A stretch of DNA of 64,000 nucleotides from Streptomyces sp. Act143 (GTDB lineage: Bacteria > Actinomycetota > Actinomycetes > Streptomycetales > Streptomycetaceae), in assembly GCF_003143935.1 (NCBI RefSeq), contig NZ_QFRX01000001.1:3084292-3148291 (forward strand), in the 5' to 3' direction. Position numbers and translations under genes: made by a program. Of the stretch, positions 39,252 to 47,059 are shown piece after piece. The notes under the pieces were generated by a model, which saw only the letters and a program-made list of their open reading frames with translations, was not told the DNA's origin and ran no database searches. Within the stretch, counting starts at the first letter, position 1; every line of letters begins with the position of its first letter.

Positions 39252-40943
39252 TCAGCCGGCCGCGGAGCCGTTCTCGTCGAGGATCTTCTTGTACCAGTCC
39301 CGCAGCTTGTCGCCGCCCTTGCTCTTCCAGTCGGAGACGGCCTGCTGCATGTCGCTGATCTTCTTGCGGCCGCGAACGATGTCGTCCTCCAGCTGCTCGA
39401 AGTCGTTGGCGAGGTTGGTCCAGCGGTTGGGCTCGGTGATCTGCATGCCCCAGAAGGCGGACTTCTTGGTGAAGGCGCCCATCCGCTGCTCCCACTCGAC
39501 CTGGGCCTTGGCGACCTCGGGGAAGTCGGGGTGGGCGAGGGTCGCGGCGGGGCTCGCGATCATGACGTAGGCGTTCGCCACGTCGATGTTGCCCTGGTCG
39601 GTCTTGGTGGGGACGCCGTCCTTGACGGTGTAGTGGGTGCCCTCCACGCCGTAGTTGGTCATCATGTACTCCTTGGTGCCGTACGGCGCCGCGGTGACGT
39701 TGGCGACGGCGAGCACGTCGCGGATGACCGACTCGGAGGCCTTCTTGTTGACGAAGGCGAAGATGCCCGCGGGCTCTTCGGCGTAGATGGTGGGGTTGCC
39801 GCCGTCGTGGCCCCAGGCGTCCATGCCCCAGATCTTGAACTCCGGGTTCTGCTGGGCCTGTTCGGCGGTCCGGCCCCACCACTGGGAGATGTTGTTGGGG
39901 TAGATGAGGAACTCGCCGGCCGCGAACTTGGGCCCGGGGTCGGGGGCGTTCTTGCCCATCTTGGAGTCGGGGTGGACGACTCCCGCCTCGAACAGCTTGC
40001 GGGACCATTCGATCGCCTCGAGGTACTGCTCGGTCTCGATGCGGTTGACCAGCTTGCCGTCGACCATGTCCCACCACAGCGGCTTCTCGCTGCCGGAGAA
40101 GACCCCGAAGGCCTGCCAGGCGGTCCACTTCATGTCCAGGCACGCCCAGCGCTTGGCCTTGGCGTTGGTGATCTCCTTGGCCAGGGCCATGAACTCGTCG
40201 CAGGACTTGGGTATTTCGTACCCTTCCTTCTCGAAGATGTCCCGGCGGTACAGCGGCACGATGCTGGGGGCCCAGGGCGACGGCATCGGCAGGCCGCGCA
40301 GCTTGCCGCCGAAGATGCAGCGCTGCCAGGCCTCCGTCGGGATGGCGGCGAGGTTCGGGTACTCCTTGACCGCGTCACCGGACAGATAGGGGCCGAGGTC
40401 GGCGAACTTGCTGATGATGGCGGTGGGGATCTTGCCGTTCATGTTCCAGCCGGGGACGACCACCACGTCCGGGACGTCGCTGGAGGCGAGCACCGCGCCG
40501 AGCTTCTGCTCGTAGGTGTTGCCGTCCTGGTTCTGCCAGGCCACGTCGACGCCGATCAGGTCGTTCATCGCCTTGTAGTAGGCGTTGTCGCTCTTGGGCG
40601 GGGAGCCCCAGAACGGCGACATGACGGTGACCTTGCCGCCCTTGCCGAGCTTCTCGGGGACCGACGTCTTCAGCGTGGCGAGGTCCAGCTTGCTGGTGAA
40701 GCCGACGGCCGAGCCGTTCTTGGAGGGGATGTCCGGCTGCACCACGTTGCTGGCCACGTACGCCGGGAGGATCTTCTTGGCGTCCTTGCTCGACGTGGTG
40801 CCGTCGCGCGATCCGCTGTCCGAACCGCCGCAGGCGGCGAGCAGCGGCATCCCCCCGGCCACCGCTGCGGTGGCGACCGCCGTGGAGGCGAGGAAGCTTC
40901 TCCGGCTGGGCCCGGAGGAGGCGGAAGCGGCGTTCGGCGTCAT
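39252..40943 (-). CDS. Sugar ABC transporter lipoprotein (large LplA-type binding protein)
   Basis: This 563-aa protein has a twin-arginine signal (GPSRRSFLAST) ending in the lipobox LLAAC near residue 38, then a SBP-family-1 fold. The size (over 500 aa) is that of the LplA/YtcQ group, which binds larger oligosaccharides. It is the first gene of the minus operon. AAGGG lies 8 nt before the ATG. Its promoter region carries a predicted LacI operator at 41058, 115 nt upstream of the start. Confidence 0.92.
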   Translation of the reverse strand: MTPNAASASSGPSRRSFLASTAVATAAVAGGMPLLAACGGSDSGSRDGTTSSKDAKKILPAYVASNVVQPDIPSKNGSAVGFTSKLDLATLKTSVPEKLGKGGKVTVMSPFWGSPPKSDNAYYKAMNDLIGVDVAWQNQDGNTYEQKLGAVLASSDVPDVVVVPGWNMNGKIPTAIISKFADLGPYLSGDAVKEYPNLAAIPTEAWQRCIFGGKLRGLPMPSPWAPSIVPLYRRDIFEKEGYEIPKSCDEFMALAKEITNAKAKRWACLDMKWTAWQAFGVFSGSEKPLWWDMVDGKLVNRIETEQYLEAIEWSRKLFEAGVVHPDSKMGKNAPDPGPKFAAGEFLIYPNNISQWWGRTAEQAQQNPEFKIWGMDAWGHDGGNPTIYAEEPAGIFAFVNKKASESVIRDVLAVANVTAAPYGTKEYMMTNYGVEGTHYTVKDGVPTKTDQGNIDVANAYVMIASPAATLAHPDFPEVAKAQVEWEQRMGAFTKKSAFWGMQITEPNRWTNLANDFEQLEDDIVRGRKKISDMQQAVSDWKSKGGDKLRDWYKKILDENGSAAG

Positions 40944-41057
40944 TGCGTCAACCCTTCATGGCGCACCAGGACACCCGGCGGTGGAGCCGTCGGCTGCGGT
41001 GTCTTGAGTGGAACTGGCTGAGCCGAAGCACTGGTACGACTTCTACGCCTTGCGTAG

Positions 41058-41071
41058 TCGAAGCGCTTCGA
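41058..41071. promoter_or_regulatory. Predicted LacI operator before the importer operon
   Basis: The perfect palindrome TCGAAGCGCTTCGA is identical in core to the lacI-proximal sites. It lies 115 nt upstream of the solute-binding-protein start in the divergent region, positioned to control the minus-strand operon. Confidence 0.8.
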
Positions 41072-41188
41072 TGTTGCTGTGAGGTTAAGTGAAGCCCTGT
41101 GGGCGCACAAGGGTCGTTCCCAAGATTCCTCGGAGGTGTTGGAGGCGACCTTTTCTTATGCACCGCTTGAAGTGGCGGTGCCGGTCCC

Positions 41189-41218
41189 TTGACACCCACC
41201 CCCGCCTCGAATGAGCAT
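41189..41218 (+). promoter_or_regulatory. Candidate promoter of GH3 gene
   Basis: A consensus -35 TTGACA (41189-41194) is followed by 18 nt and a weaker -10 GAGCAT (41213-41218). The operator at 41218-41231 would overlap the transcription start, the usual position for repression. Confidence 0.45.
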
Positions 41219-41231
41219 CGAAGCGCTTCGA
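41218..41231. promoter_or_regulatory. Predicted LacI operator before GH3
   Basis: A second perfect TCGAAGCGCTTCGA, 160 nt from the previous site and 36 nt upstream of the GH3 GTG. An ATG at 41211 lies across it, which is one reason to reject the longer GH3 reading frame. Confidence 0.8.
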
Positions 41232-41267
41232 AAGCGTGCCGCCGCTCCACTCCAAGGGGAACCCCAC

Positions 41268-44108
41268 GTGACCGCACAGACGCCGCCCATGCTGCCCTTC
41301 CGCGATCCGCAACTGCCGTTCGCGAAGCGCATCGACGATCTGCTGTCCCGGCTCACCCTCGACGAGAAGGCCCAGTTCCTGCACCAGTTCGCACCGGCCG
41401 TGGACCGCCTCGGCATCGCCGCCTTCCGCACCGGCCAGGAGGCGCTGCACGGCGTGGCGTGGATGGGCCCGGCGACGGTGTTCCCGCAGGCGGTCGGCCT
41501 CGGTGCGACCTGGAACACGGATCTCGTACGACGGGTCGGGGACGCGGTGTCCAAGGAGGTCCGCGCGATGCGCGCCGACGACGACCGCGTCGGCCTGAAC
41601 GTCTGGGCCCCGACCGTCAATCTGCTGCGCCACCCCCTGTGGGGCCGCAACGAGGAGGGTTACTCGGAGGACCCGAAGCTGACCTCCGCGATCGCCACCG
41701 CCTACACCCACGGCCTGCGCGGCGACCACCCCACGTACTGGCGCACGGCCCCCGTCCTCAAGCACTGGCTGGCCCACAACAACGAGACGGACCGGGCCAC
41801 TTCGTCGAGCTCGGTGCGCCCGCGCGTGCTGCACGAGTACGACCTGCGCGCCTTCCGTGAGACGGTCGAGGCGGGCGCGGTGGCCGGGGTGATGCCCGCG
41901 TACAACCTGGTCAACGGCCGCCCGAACCACGTCGGTCCGTACCTGCGGGAGCAGCTGCGCACCTGGACGGAGGAGGACCTGCTGGTCTGCTCGGACGCGG
42001 GCGCCCCCTCCAACCTGGTCGACTGCGAGCACTACTTCGACACCCACGAGGAGGCCACAGCCGCCTCGCTGCTGGCCGGCGTCGACAGCTTCACCGACCA
42101 CGGCACGGACAGTTCGCAAATGGTCGGACGGATCAAGAGGGCCTACGAACAGGGCCTGTTGACAGAGGCCGACATCGACACGGCGGTCCGCCGCCAGCTC
42201 TCGGTGCGGTTCCGCCTCGGCGAGTTCGACGGTTTCGACGAGCCGGGCGCCCACGACACCCCGGAGCACCGCGCGCTGGCCCAGGAGGCGGCCGAGCAGG
42301 CGGTGGTGCTGCTGCGCAACGACGGGGTGCTGCCGCTCGCGCCCGACGCCCGTCTCGCCGTGGTCGGCCTGCTCGCCGACGAGTGCAAACTCGACTGGTA
42401 CAGCGGCACCCTGATCCACCGGTCCACCCCGCTGGAGGGCGTGTACGAGCGGTTCGGCGCCGATCGCGTGGAGTTCGCGGAGGGCGTGGACCGCGTCCGG
42501 CTGCGGACCTCGACCGGCGCCTTCCTCCACGTGCCGGCCGCGGACGCCGGCGGCGAGGCGCGCGGCGCCGAGGGCGCGCTCGACCCGGCGCTGCTCGCGG
42601 GCCGCACCGACCTGCCGCCGCTGACCACGGACCCGACCGGTACCGAGCTCGCGCTCGTCGACTGGGGCGGGGGCCTGCTGACCCTGCGCGCCCCCGACGG
42701 CCGGTATCTCTCGGTCGCCGAGGACGGCTGTGTGCGTGCCTCCGCCGACCAGCCCGGGGGCTGGGTCGTCCAGGAGACGTTCCGCCTGGAACCCCACGAG
42801 AACGGACACCTCCTCAGGCACGTCGGTACGGGTCGCCACGTCTTCGTCGCCGCCGACGGTGTGAAGGTTGCCGACGAGAACCCGGAGATCTCCGAGGCGC
42901 CGGAGATCTTCGAGCTGATCATCGCCGAGCGCGGCGCGGACGCGGTGGCCCGGGCCGCCGCCGAGGCGGACGTGGTCCTGGTGGTCGCGGGCAACGACCC
43001 GCACCTCAACGGCCGTGAGACCGAGGACCGCACGACCCTCGCGCTCCCCGCCCACCAGGAACGCCTGCTGCGCGCCGCCCGCACCGCCAACCCGAACACC
43101 GTGCTGGTCCTGGTCTCGGCCTACCCGTACGCGGTCGAGCCGGGCGCGCTGCGCGCCGTGCTCTGGACGGCCCACGGCGGCCAGGCCGCGGGCACCGCCC
43201 TGGCCCGGGTCCTCGCCGGAGACGTCTCCCCCGCGGGCCGCCTCCCGCAGACCTGGTACGCGGACGACGCCGACCTGCCCGACCTGCTCGACTACGACGT
43301 GATCGGCGGCCGTCAGACGTATCTGTACTACGAGGGCACCCCCCTGTTCCCGTTCGGCCACGGGCTGTCGTACGCGTCGTTCGCGTACGCGGACCTGGAG
43401 TCCCGGGTCGGCGAGGGGGCGTTGCACGTCTCCTTCACGGTCACCAACACCGGTGACGTCACCGCCGACGAGGTCGCCCAGCTCTACACCAGGGCGGTGG
43501 ACCCGTCGGTGCCGCGCCCGCGCCGCGCACTGGCCGGGCACCGCCGGGTGACGCTGACGCCGGGCGAGAAGGCGGCACTGGAGTTCGAAGTCCCGCTGGC
43601 GGAGCTGGAGTTCTGGGACGTGGCGCAGGGTCGCCCGCGTCTGGAACCGGGCCCGTACGACCTGCTGGTCGGCACCTCCAGCGAGGACGTCCGGCTGCGC
43701 ACGACGGTCGTCCTGGACGGCGAGCCGGGCCGCCCCCGCCCGGTGACCGAACGCGGCCTGGACGGGGCGGACTTCGACGAACAGAGCGGCGCCGAGATCG
43801 TCGACCGCACGAAGACGGCGGGCGACGCGGTGACCCCGGCGCCGGACCGGACCGCCGAACTGCTCTACCGCGCCTGCGACTTCGGTCCGGGTGTCACGGA
43901 GGTGACGGTGACCGTGGCGGGCGAGGGCACGGTGGAGGTGGCGCTGGACGGCGTCCCGGCGACGGCCGAGCTGTCGCCGCGAACGCCCACGCCGGGACCG
44001 TACGACTACGTCACGCTCACGGCGGGGATCACGGCCTCCGGCGTGCACGACGTCCGGCTCAGGCTGCGCGGCCCACTGCGGCTCGCGCACGTCGGCTTCT
44101 CCGGTTGA
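41268..44108 (+). CDS. GH3 beta-glucosidase with inserted beta-trefoil-like segment
   Basis: This 946-aa enzyme starts at GTG 41268, with AAGGGGA 7 nt upstream; an in-frame ATG at 41211 lies upstream of the operator and is unlikely. The N-terminal barrel has VLKHWLAHNNETDR and the nucleophile motif LVCSDAGAP with Asp at residue 243. The alpha/beta sandwich domain begins QAVVLLRNDGVLPLAPDARLAVVG and is interrupted at ~residues 408-554 by a segment with RLRTSTGAFLHV, LLTLRAPDGRYLSVAEDG and TGRHVFVAADG, like a fascin-type beta-trefoil. It resumes at ADVVLVVAGNDPHLNGRETEDRTTLALP, then a fibronectin-like domain. No signal peptide, so it probably trims imported oligosaccharides to glucose. Confidence 0.9.
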   Translation: MTAQTPPMLPFRDPQLPFAKRIDDLLSRLTLDEKAQFLHQFAPAVDRLGIAAFRTGQEALHGVAWMGPATVFPQAVGLGATWNTDLVRRVGDAVSKEVRAMRADDDRVGLNVWAPTVNLLRHPLWGRNEEGYSEDPKLTSAIATAYTHGLRGDHPTYWRTAPVLKHWLAHNNETDRATSSSSVRPRVLHEYDLRAFRETVEAGAVAGVMPAYNLVNGRPNHVGPYLREQLRTWTEEDLLVCSDAGAPSNLVDCEHYFDTHEEATAASLLAGVDSFTDHGTDSSQMVGRIKRAYEQGLLTEADIDTAVRRQLSVRFRLGEFDGFDEPGAHDTPEHRALAQEAAEQAVVLLRNDGVLPLAPDARLAVVGLLADECKLDWYSGTLIHRSTPLEGVYERFGADRVEFAEGVDRVRLRTSTGAFLHVPAADAGGEARGAEGALDPALLAGRTDLPPLTTDPTGTELALVDWGGGLLTLRAPDGRYLSVAEDGCVRASADQPGGWVVQETFRLEPHENGHLLRHVGTGRHVFVAADGVKVADENPEISEAPEIFELIIAERGADAVARAAAEADVVLVVAGNDPHLNGRETEDRTTLALPAHQERLLRAARTANPNTVLVLVSAYPYAVEPGALRAVLWTAHGGQAAGTALARVLAGDVSPAGRLPQTWYADDADLPDLLDYDVIGGRQTYLYYEGTPLFPFGHGLSYASFAYADLESRVGEGALHVSFTVTNTGDVTADEVAQLYTRAVDPSVPRPRRALAGHRRVTLTPGEKAALEFEVPLAELEFWDVAQGRPRLEPGPYDLLVGTSSEDVRLRTTVVLDGEPGRPRPVTERGLDGADFDEQSGAEIVDRTKTAGDAVTPAPDRTAELLYRACDFGPGVTEVTVTVAGEGTVEVALDGVPATAELSPRTPTPGPYDYVTLTAGITASGVHDVRLRLRGPLRLAHVGFSG

Positions 44109-44133
44109 GGGTCCGGAGAAGACCGGCACGAAG

Positions 44134-44173
44134 AAGGGGCCCGGCACCGGAAGGCATCGGTGCCGGGCCCCTT
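44134..44173. terminator. Bidirectional terminator between GH3 and ALDH
   Basis: A 16-bp perfect stem (44134-44149 with 44158-44173, 8-nt loop) between convergent genes; the AA start and TT end of the stem suit either direction. Confidence 0.85.
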
Positions 44174-44218
44174 CAGAGAGCCTACTTGAAAATGGTTCCC
44201 ATTAGCTAGAGGGGTTCG

Positions 44219-45664
44219 TCAGAGCGCGAGCCCCGTGAGGACCAGCACCCGCTCGTAGGTGTAGTCGTCCATCGCGAACTTCACGCCCTCGCGGCCCACA
44301 CCGGACTGCTTGGCGCCGCCGTACGGCATCTGGTCGGCACGGTAGGAGGGCACGTCGCCGACGACCACGCCGCCGACCTCCAGCGCGCGGTGGGCGCGGA
44401 AGGCGGCCTGCAGGTCGTGGGTGAACACGCCCGCCTGGAGGCCGTACTTGGAGTCGTTGACGGCCGCGAACGCCTCAGCCTCGCCGTCCACCTTCTGCAC
44501 GGTGAGGACGGGGCCGAAGACCTCCTCGCAGGAGATCGTCGTGTCCGCCGGTACGTCGGTGAGGACGGTCGGCGCGTAGGAGGCGCCGTCGCGGTCGCCG
44601 CCGGTGAGGAGGGTGGCGCCGGCCTCGACGGCCTCCTTCACCCACGCCTCGACGCGCTTGGCCGCGTCCTCGCTGACCAGCGGGCCGACGTCGGTCTTGG
44701 CGTCGCTCGGGTCACCGGTGACCTGGGCCTCGACGGCGGCGACGATGCGCGGCAGCAACCGGTCGTACACGGACGCGTCGGCGATGACCCGCTGCACGGA
44801 GATGCAGGACTGGCCGCCCTGGTAGTTGGAGAAGGTGGCGATGCGGGTGGCGGCCCAGTCGAGGTCCGCGTCGCTCGCGAAGTCGCCGAGGACGACCGCG
44901 GCGCCGTTGCCGCCCAGCTCCAGGGTGCAGTGCTTGCGCGGCACCGAGTCCATGATCGCGTAGCCGACCTTCTCGGAGCCGGTGAAGGAGATGACCGGCA
45001 GGCGCTCGTCCTGGACGAGGGCGGGCATCCGGTCGTTCGGCACCGGCAGGATGCTCCAGGACCCGGCGGGCAGCTCGGTCTCGGCGAGCAGGTCACCGAT
45101 GATCAGGCCGGAGAGCGGGGTGGCCGGGGCGGGCTTGAGGATGATCGGCGCGCCGGCCGCGATGGCCGGGGCGATCTTGTGGGCGCACAGGTTCAGCGGG
45201 AAGTTGAAGGGCGCGATGCCGAGCACGACACCCTTCGGGAAGCGCCGGGTGAGCGCGAGCCGGCCCTGGCCGCCGAGGTCGGTGTCGAGGCGCTGCGCCT
45301 CGCCGCCGTTGAAGCGCCGGGCCTCCTCGGCCGCGAACCGGAACACGGAGACGGCCCGGCCGACCTCGCCGCGGGCCCACTTGATCGGCTTGCCGTTCTC
45401 GGCGGAGATCAGCTGCGCGATCTCCTCGGTGCGCTCGACGAGACGCCGGCTGACGTGGTCGAGGGCGGCGGCACGGACGTGGGCCGGGGTGGCGGCGAAC
45501 TCGTCGCGGACGGCGTGGGCGGCGGCGACGGCCTCCTCGATCTGCGCGTCGCTCGGCACGCTCACCTTGCCGACGACCCGGCCGTCCCAGGGCGAAGTGA
45601 CGTCGAAGCTGTCCTCGCCGGTGACCTGGCGGCCGGCGAGCCAGAAGGCGTGGGTGGAAGTCAT
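44219..45664 (-). CDS. NAD(P)-dependent aldehyde dehydrogenase
   Basis: This 481-aa enzyme has the catalytic Cys in YQGGQSCISVQ near residue 286 and the general-base Glu in TLELGGNGAAVV near 246, plus FTGSEKVGY. The ATG at 45664 has GGAAGGG upstream; the 16 preceding open codons are not used. It belongs to the succinate-semialdehyde/lactaldehyde-like branch. Because the PucR regulator and gabT are near, succinate semialdehyde is a reasonable but unproven substrate. Confidence 0.88.
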   Translation of the reverse strand: MTSTHAFWLAGRQVTGEDSFDVTSPWDGRVVGKVSVPSDAQIEEAVAAAHAVRDEFAATPAHVRAAALDHVSRRLVERTEEIAQLISAENGKPIKWARGEVGRAVSVFRFAAEEARRFNGGEAQRLDTDLGGQGRLALTRRFPKGVVLGIAPFNFPLNLCAHKIAPAIAAGAPIILKPAPATPLSGLIIGDLLAETELPAGSWSILPVPNDRMPALVQDERLPVISFTGSEKVGYAIMDSVPRKHCTLELGGNGAAVVLGDFASDADLDWAATRIATFSNYQGGQSCISVQRVIADASVYDRLLPRIVAAVEAQVTGDPSDAKTDVGPLVSEDAAKRVEAWVKEAVEAGATLLTGGDRDGASYAPTVLTDVPADTTISCEEVFGPVLTVQKVDGEAEAFAAVNDSKYGLQAGVFTHDLQAAFRAHRALEVGGVVVGDVPSYRADQMPYGGAKQSGVGREGVKFAMDDYTYERVLVLTGLAL

Positions 45665-45828
45665 GTCCCGGCCCTTCCGCGTTGGGGGTGTGCGTTGGCT
45701 TTCGGGGTCCACGGTAGGGGCGGGGAGGCGAAGGGGCGTTTATCCGGGGTGGAGTGGTGGGGGGCGGGGGTGTGCCGGTTTGGTGGGGTGAGAGGCGGAA
45801 CCGTGCCCGGTCGGCGGGGCCGAGCGGG

Positions 45829-45878
45829 CCGCTGCCCCCGGCGGTCGCGCACGCCGCTGCCCCCGGCGGTCGCGCACG
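45829..45878. repeat. 25-bp tandem duplication
   Basis: Two perfect 25-bp units (45829-45853 and 45854-45878), with a third partial copy running into the adjacent hairpin arm. It is intergenic, between the ALDH start and the secreted-protein stop. Confidence 0.8.
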
Positions 45879-45917
45879 CCGCTGCCCGCCCCCCGGCGTG
45901 CGGTGGGCGGGCAGCGG
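45879..45917 (-). terminator. Terminator after secreted-protein gene
   Basis: A 12-bp stem (45879-45890 with 45906-45917, 15-nt loop) begins 32 nt beyond the stop of the minus-strand secreted-protein gene. Its left arm is derived from the 25-bp repeat unit. Confidence 0.65.
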
Positions 45918-45948
45918 GTGGGTGCCGGGCTCGGGCGGAGCCCCGCGG

Positions 45949-46860
45949 TCAGGCGCGCTTGAGGCGGACGGCGACCGTCTCGCTGACGCTCACCGGCTGG
46001 GCGTAGTCCGGGTCCGTCGCGGTCGCCCGGGCCTCGACCTCGACGTCGCCGCGCTGGAAGGGCACGTCTCCGGTGGGTACGGCCGTCGCGGTCCAGGCCG
46101 TCGGGGTGCCCGGCGTGCAGGACACGGACGTGCCGAAGGAACCGCGGATGAGCCGCTGGTTCTTCACCTGGGTGACGTCACCCGACACGTCCACCCGCAC
46201 CGGCTTGTTGCAGCTCACCGTCCCGTGCAGGGTGGCCTTGCCGTTGAGGGTGCTCGCGGTGCCGTCCAGGGCCACGGCGAGACCGAGGTCGAGCTCCGCG
46301 GGCGGGGCCGGGTTGGCGATGTGCACCTCGCCGCGGGCCGCGGTGGTGCCTCCCTCGCAGTGCTGCACGAAGCTGGCGTCGAGCTTCTCCACATAGCCCT
46401 GCGGGCCGAACTCCACGTCGGCGATGGTGAACTCGCCGGTGAGCGTGTTGCAGCCGCGCCCGTTGCCGCTGAGGCTCAGCCCCGGCTCGGCCGGCTCGTT
46501 GAACGGGTAGCGCGTGGCTCCGGTGTAGGTGCCCGGCGCCAGGGTCTGACCGGACGGCGCCGTGAGGTCCAGGTACCACCAGTCGCCGTTCGCCCCGTCG
46601 ACGGAGAGGTGGACCCCGTTGCCGGTGGTGTCGGCGGAGACGTTCAGGACGTCCTGGGACGCCGTCGCGTAGGCGTAGGACTGGCCGCCGCTGACCCAGT
46701 CGCCCTCGTCGCCGCTGAAGGCGAACGACCCGTCGGTGACGGGCAGGGCCTGCGCCTCGGTGCCGGACAGCAGGCCGGTCGTGCCGGCGGCCATGCTCAG
46801 GGTGAGGGCGAGGACGGCCGTGGCGCGGGCCAGGACGCGTGCGGGCGCGCTGATTCTCAT
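45949..46860 (-). CDS. Secreted protein of unknown function
   Basis: This 303-aa product starts MRISAPARVLARATAVLALTLSMAAGTTGLL, a Sec signal with likely cleavage around residue 38 (AQA-L). The mature part is beta-rich with four cysteines (GCNT, HCEG, SCNK, SCTP) that could form two disulfides, and no family I recognise. A promoter-like pair lies at 46930-46958. It stands alone between hairpin-bounded genes. Confidence 0.75.
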   Translation of the reverse strand: MRISAPARVLARATAVLALTLSMAAGTTGLLSGTEAQALPVTDGSFAFSGDEGDWVSGGQSYAYATASQDVLNVSADTTGNGVHLSVDGANGDWWYLDLTAPSGQTLAPGTYTGATRYPFNEPAEPGLSLSGNGRGCNTLTGEFTIADVEFGPQGYVEKLDASFVQHCEGGTTAARGEVHIANPAPPAELDLGLAVALDGTASTLNGKATLHGTVSCNKPVRVDVSGDVTQVKNQRLIRGSFGTSVSCTPGTPTAWTATAVPTGDVPFQRGDVEVEARATATDPDYAQPVSVSETVAVRLKRA

Positions 46861-46929
46861 GGAGGTTCCCCCCTGCAGACGAAAGTGCCCCGTGGCCGGT
46901 GTGAGCGCTTTCCGCGCACCGGCGCAGCG

Positions 46930-46958
46930 AGTCTGCCAACCAGTGGGGCTCGTGACAA
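46930..46958 (-). promoter_or_regulatory. Candidate promoter of secreted-protein gene
   Basis: On the minus strand TTGTCA (46953-46958) is separated by 17 nt from CAGACT (46930-46935), close to the streptomycete housekeeping consensus, about 70 nt before the start codon. Confidence 0.5.
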
Positions 46959-46985
46959 CTACGTTTCGGAATACGGCAGTTGTGG

Positions 46986-47059
46986 CTCAGGCAGACATCT
47001 GGGGCCCCGGCGGCCCGCCCTACTCAGGCAGACATCTGGGGCCCCGGCCGCCCGCCCTA
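46986..47059. repeat. 37-bp tandem duplication ending at the PucR stop codon
   Basis: Two 37-bp units (46986-47022 and 47023-47059) differ by one base. The last three bases of the second unit are the PucR stop codon, so the first unit is an exact extra copy of the gene end plus its flank. Confidence 0.85.

Noticed and set aside
41211..41267. ATG start for GH3 at 41211
   Set aside because: The operator at 41218-41231 would lie inside the coding sequence and there is no ribosome binding site; GTG 41268 has AAGGGGA at 7 nt.
46900..46925. GTGAGCGCTTTCCGCGCAC as a further LacI operator
   Set aside because: It shares only the AGCGCT centre; the arms do not match the TCGAAGCGCTTCGA sites.
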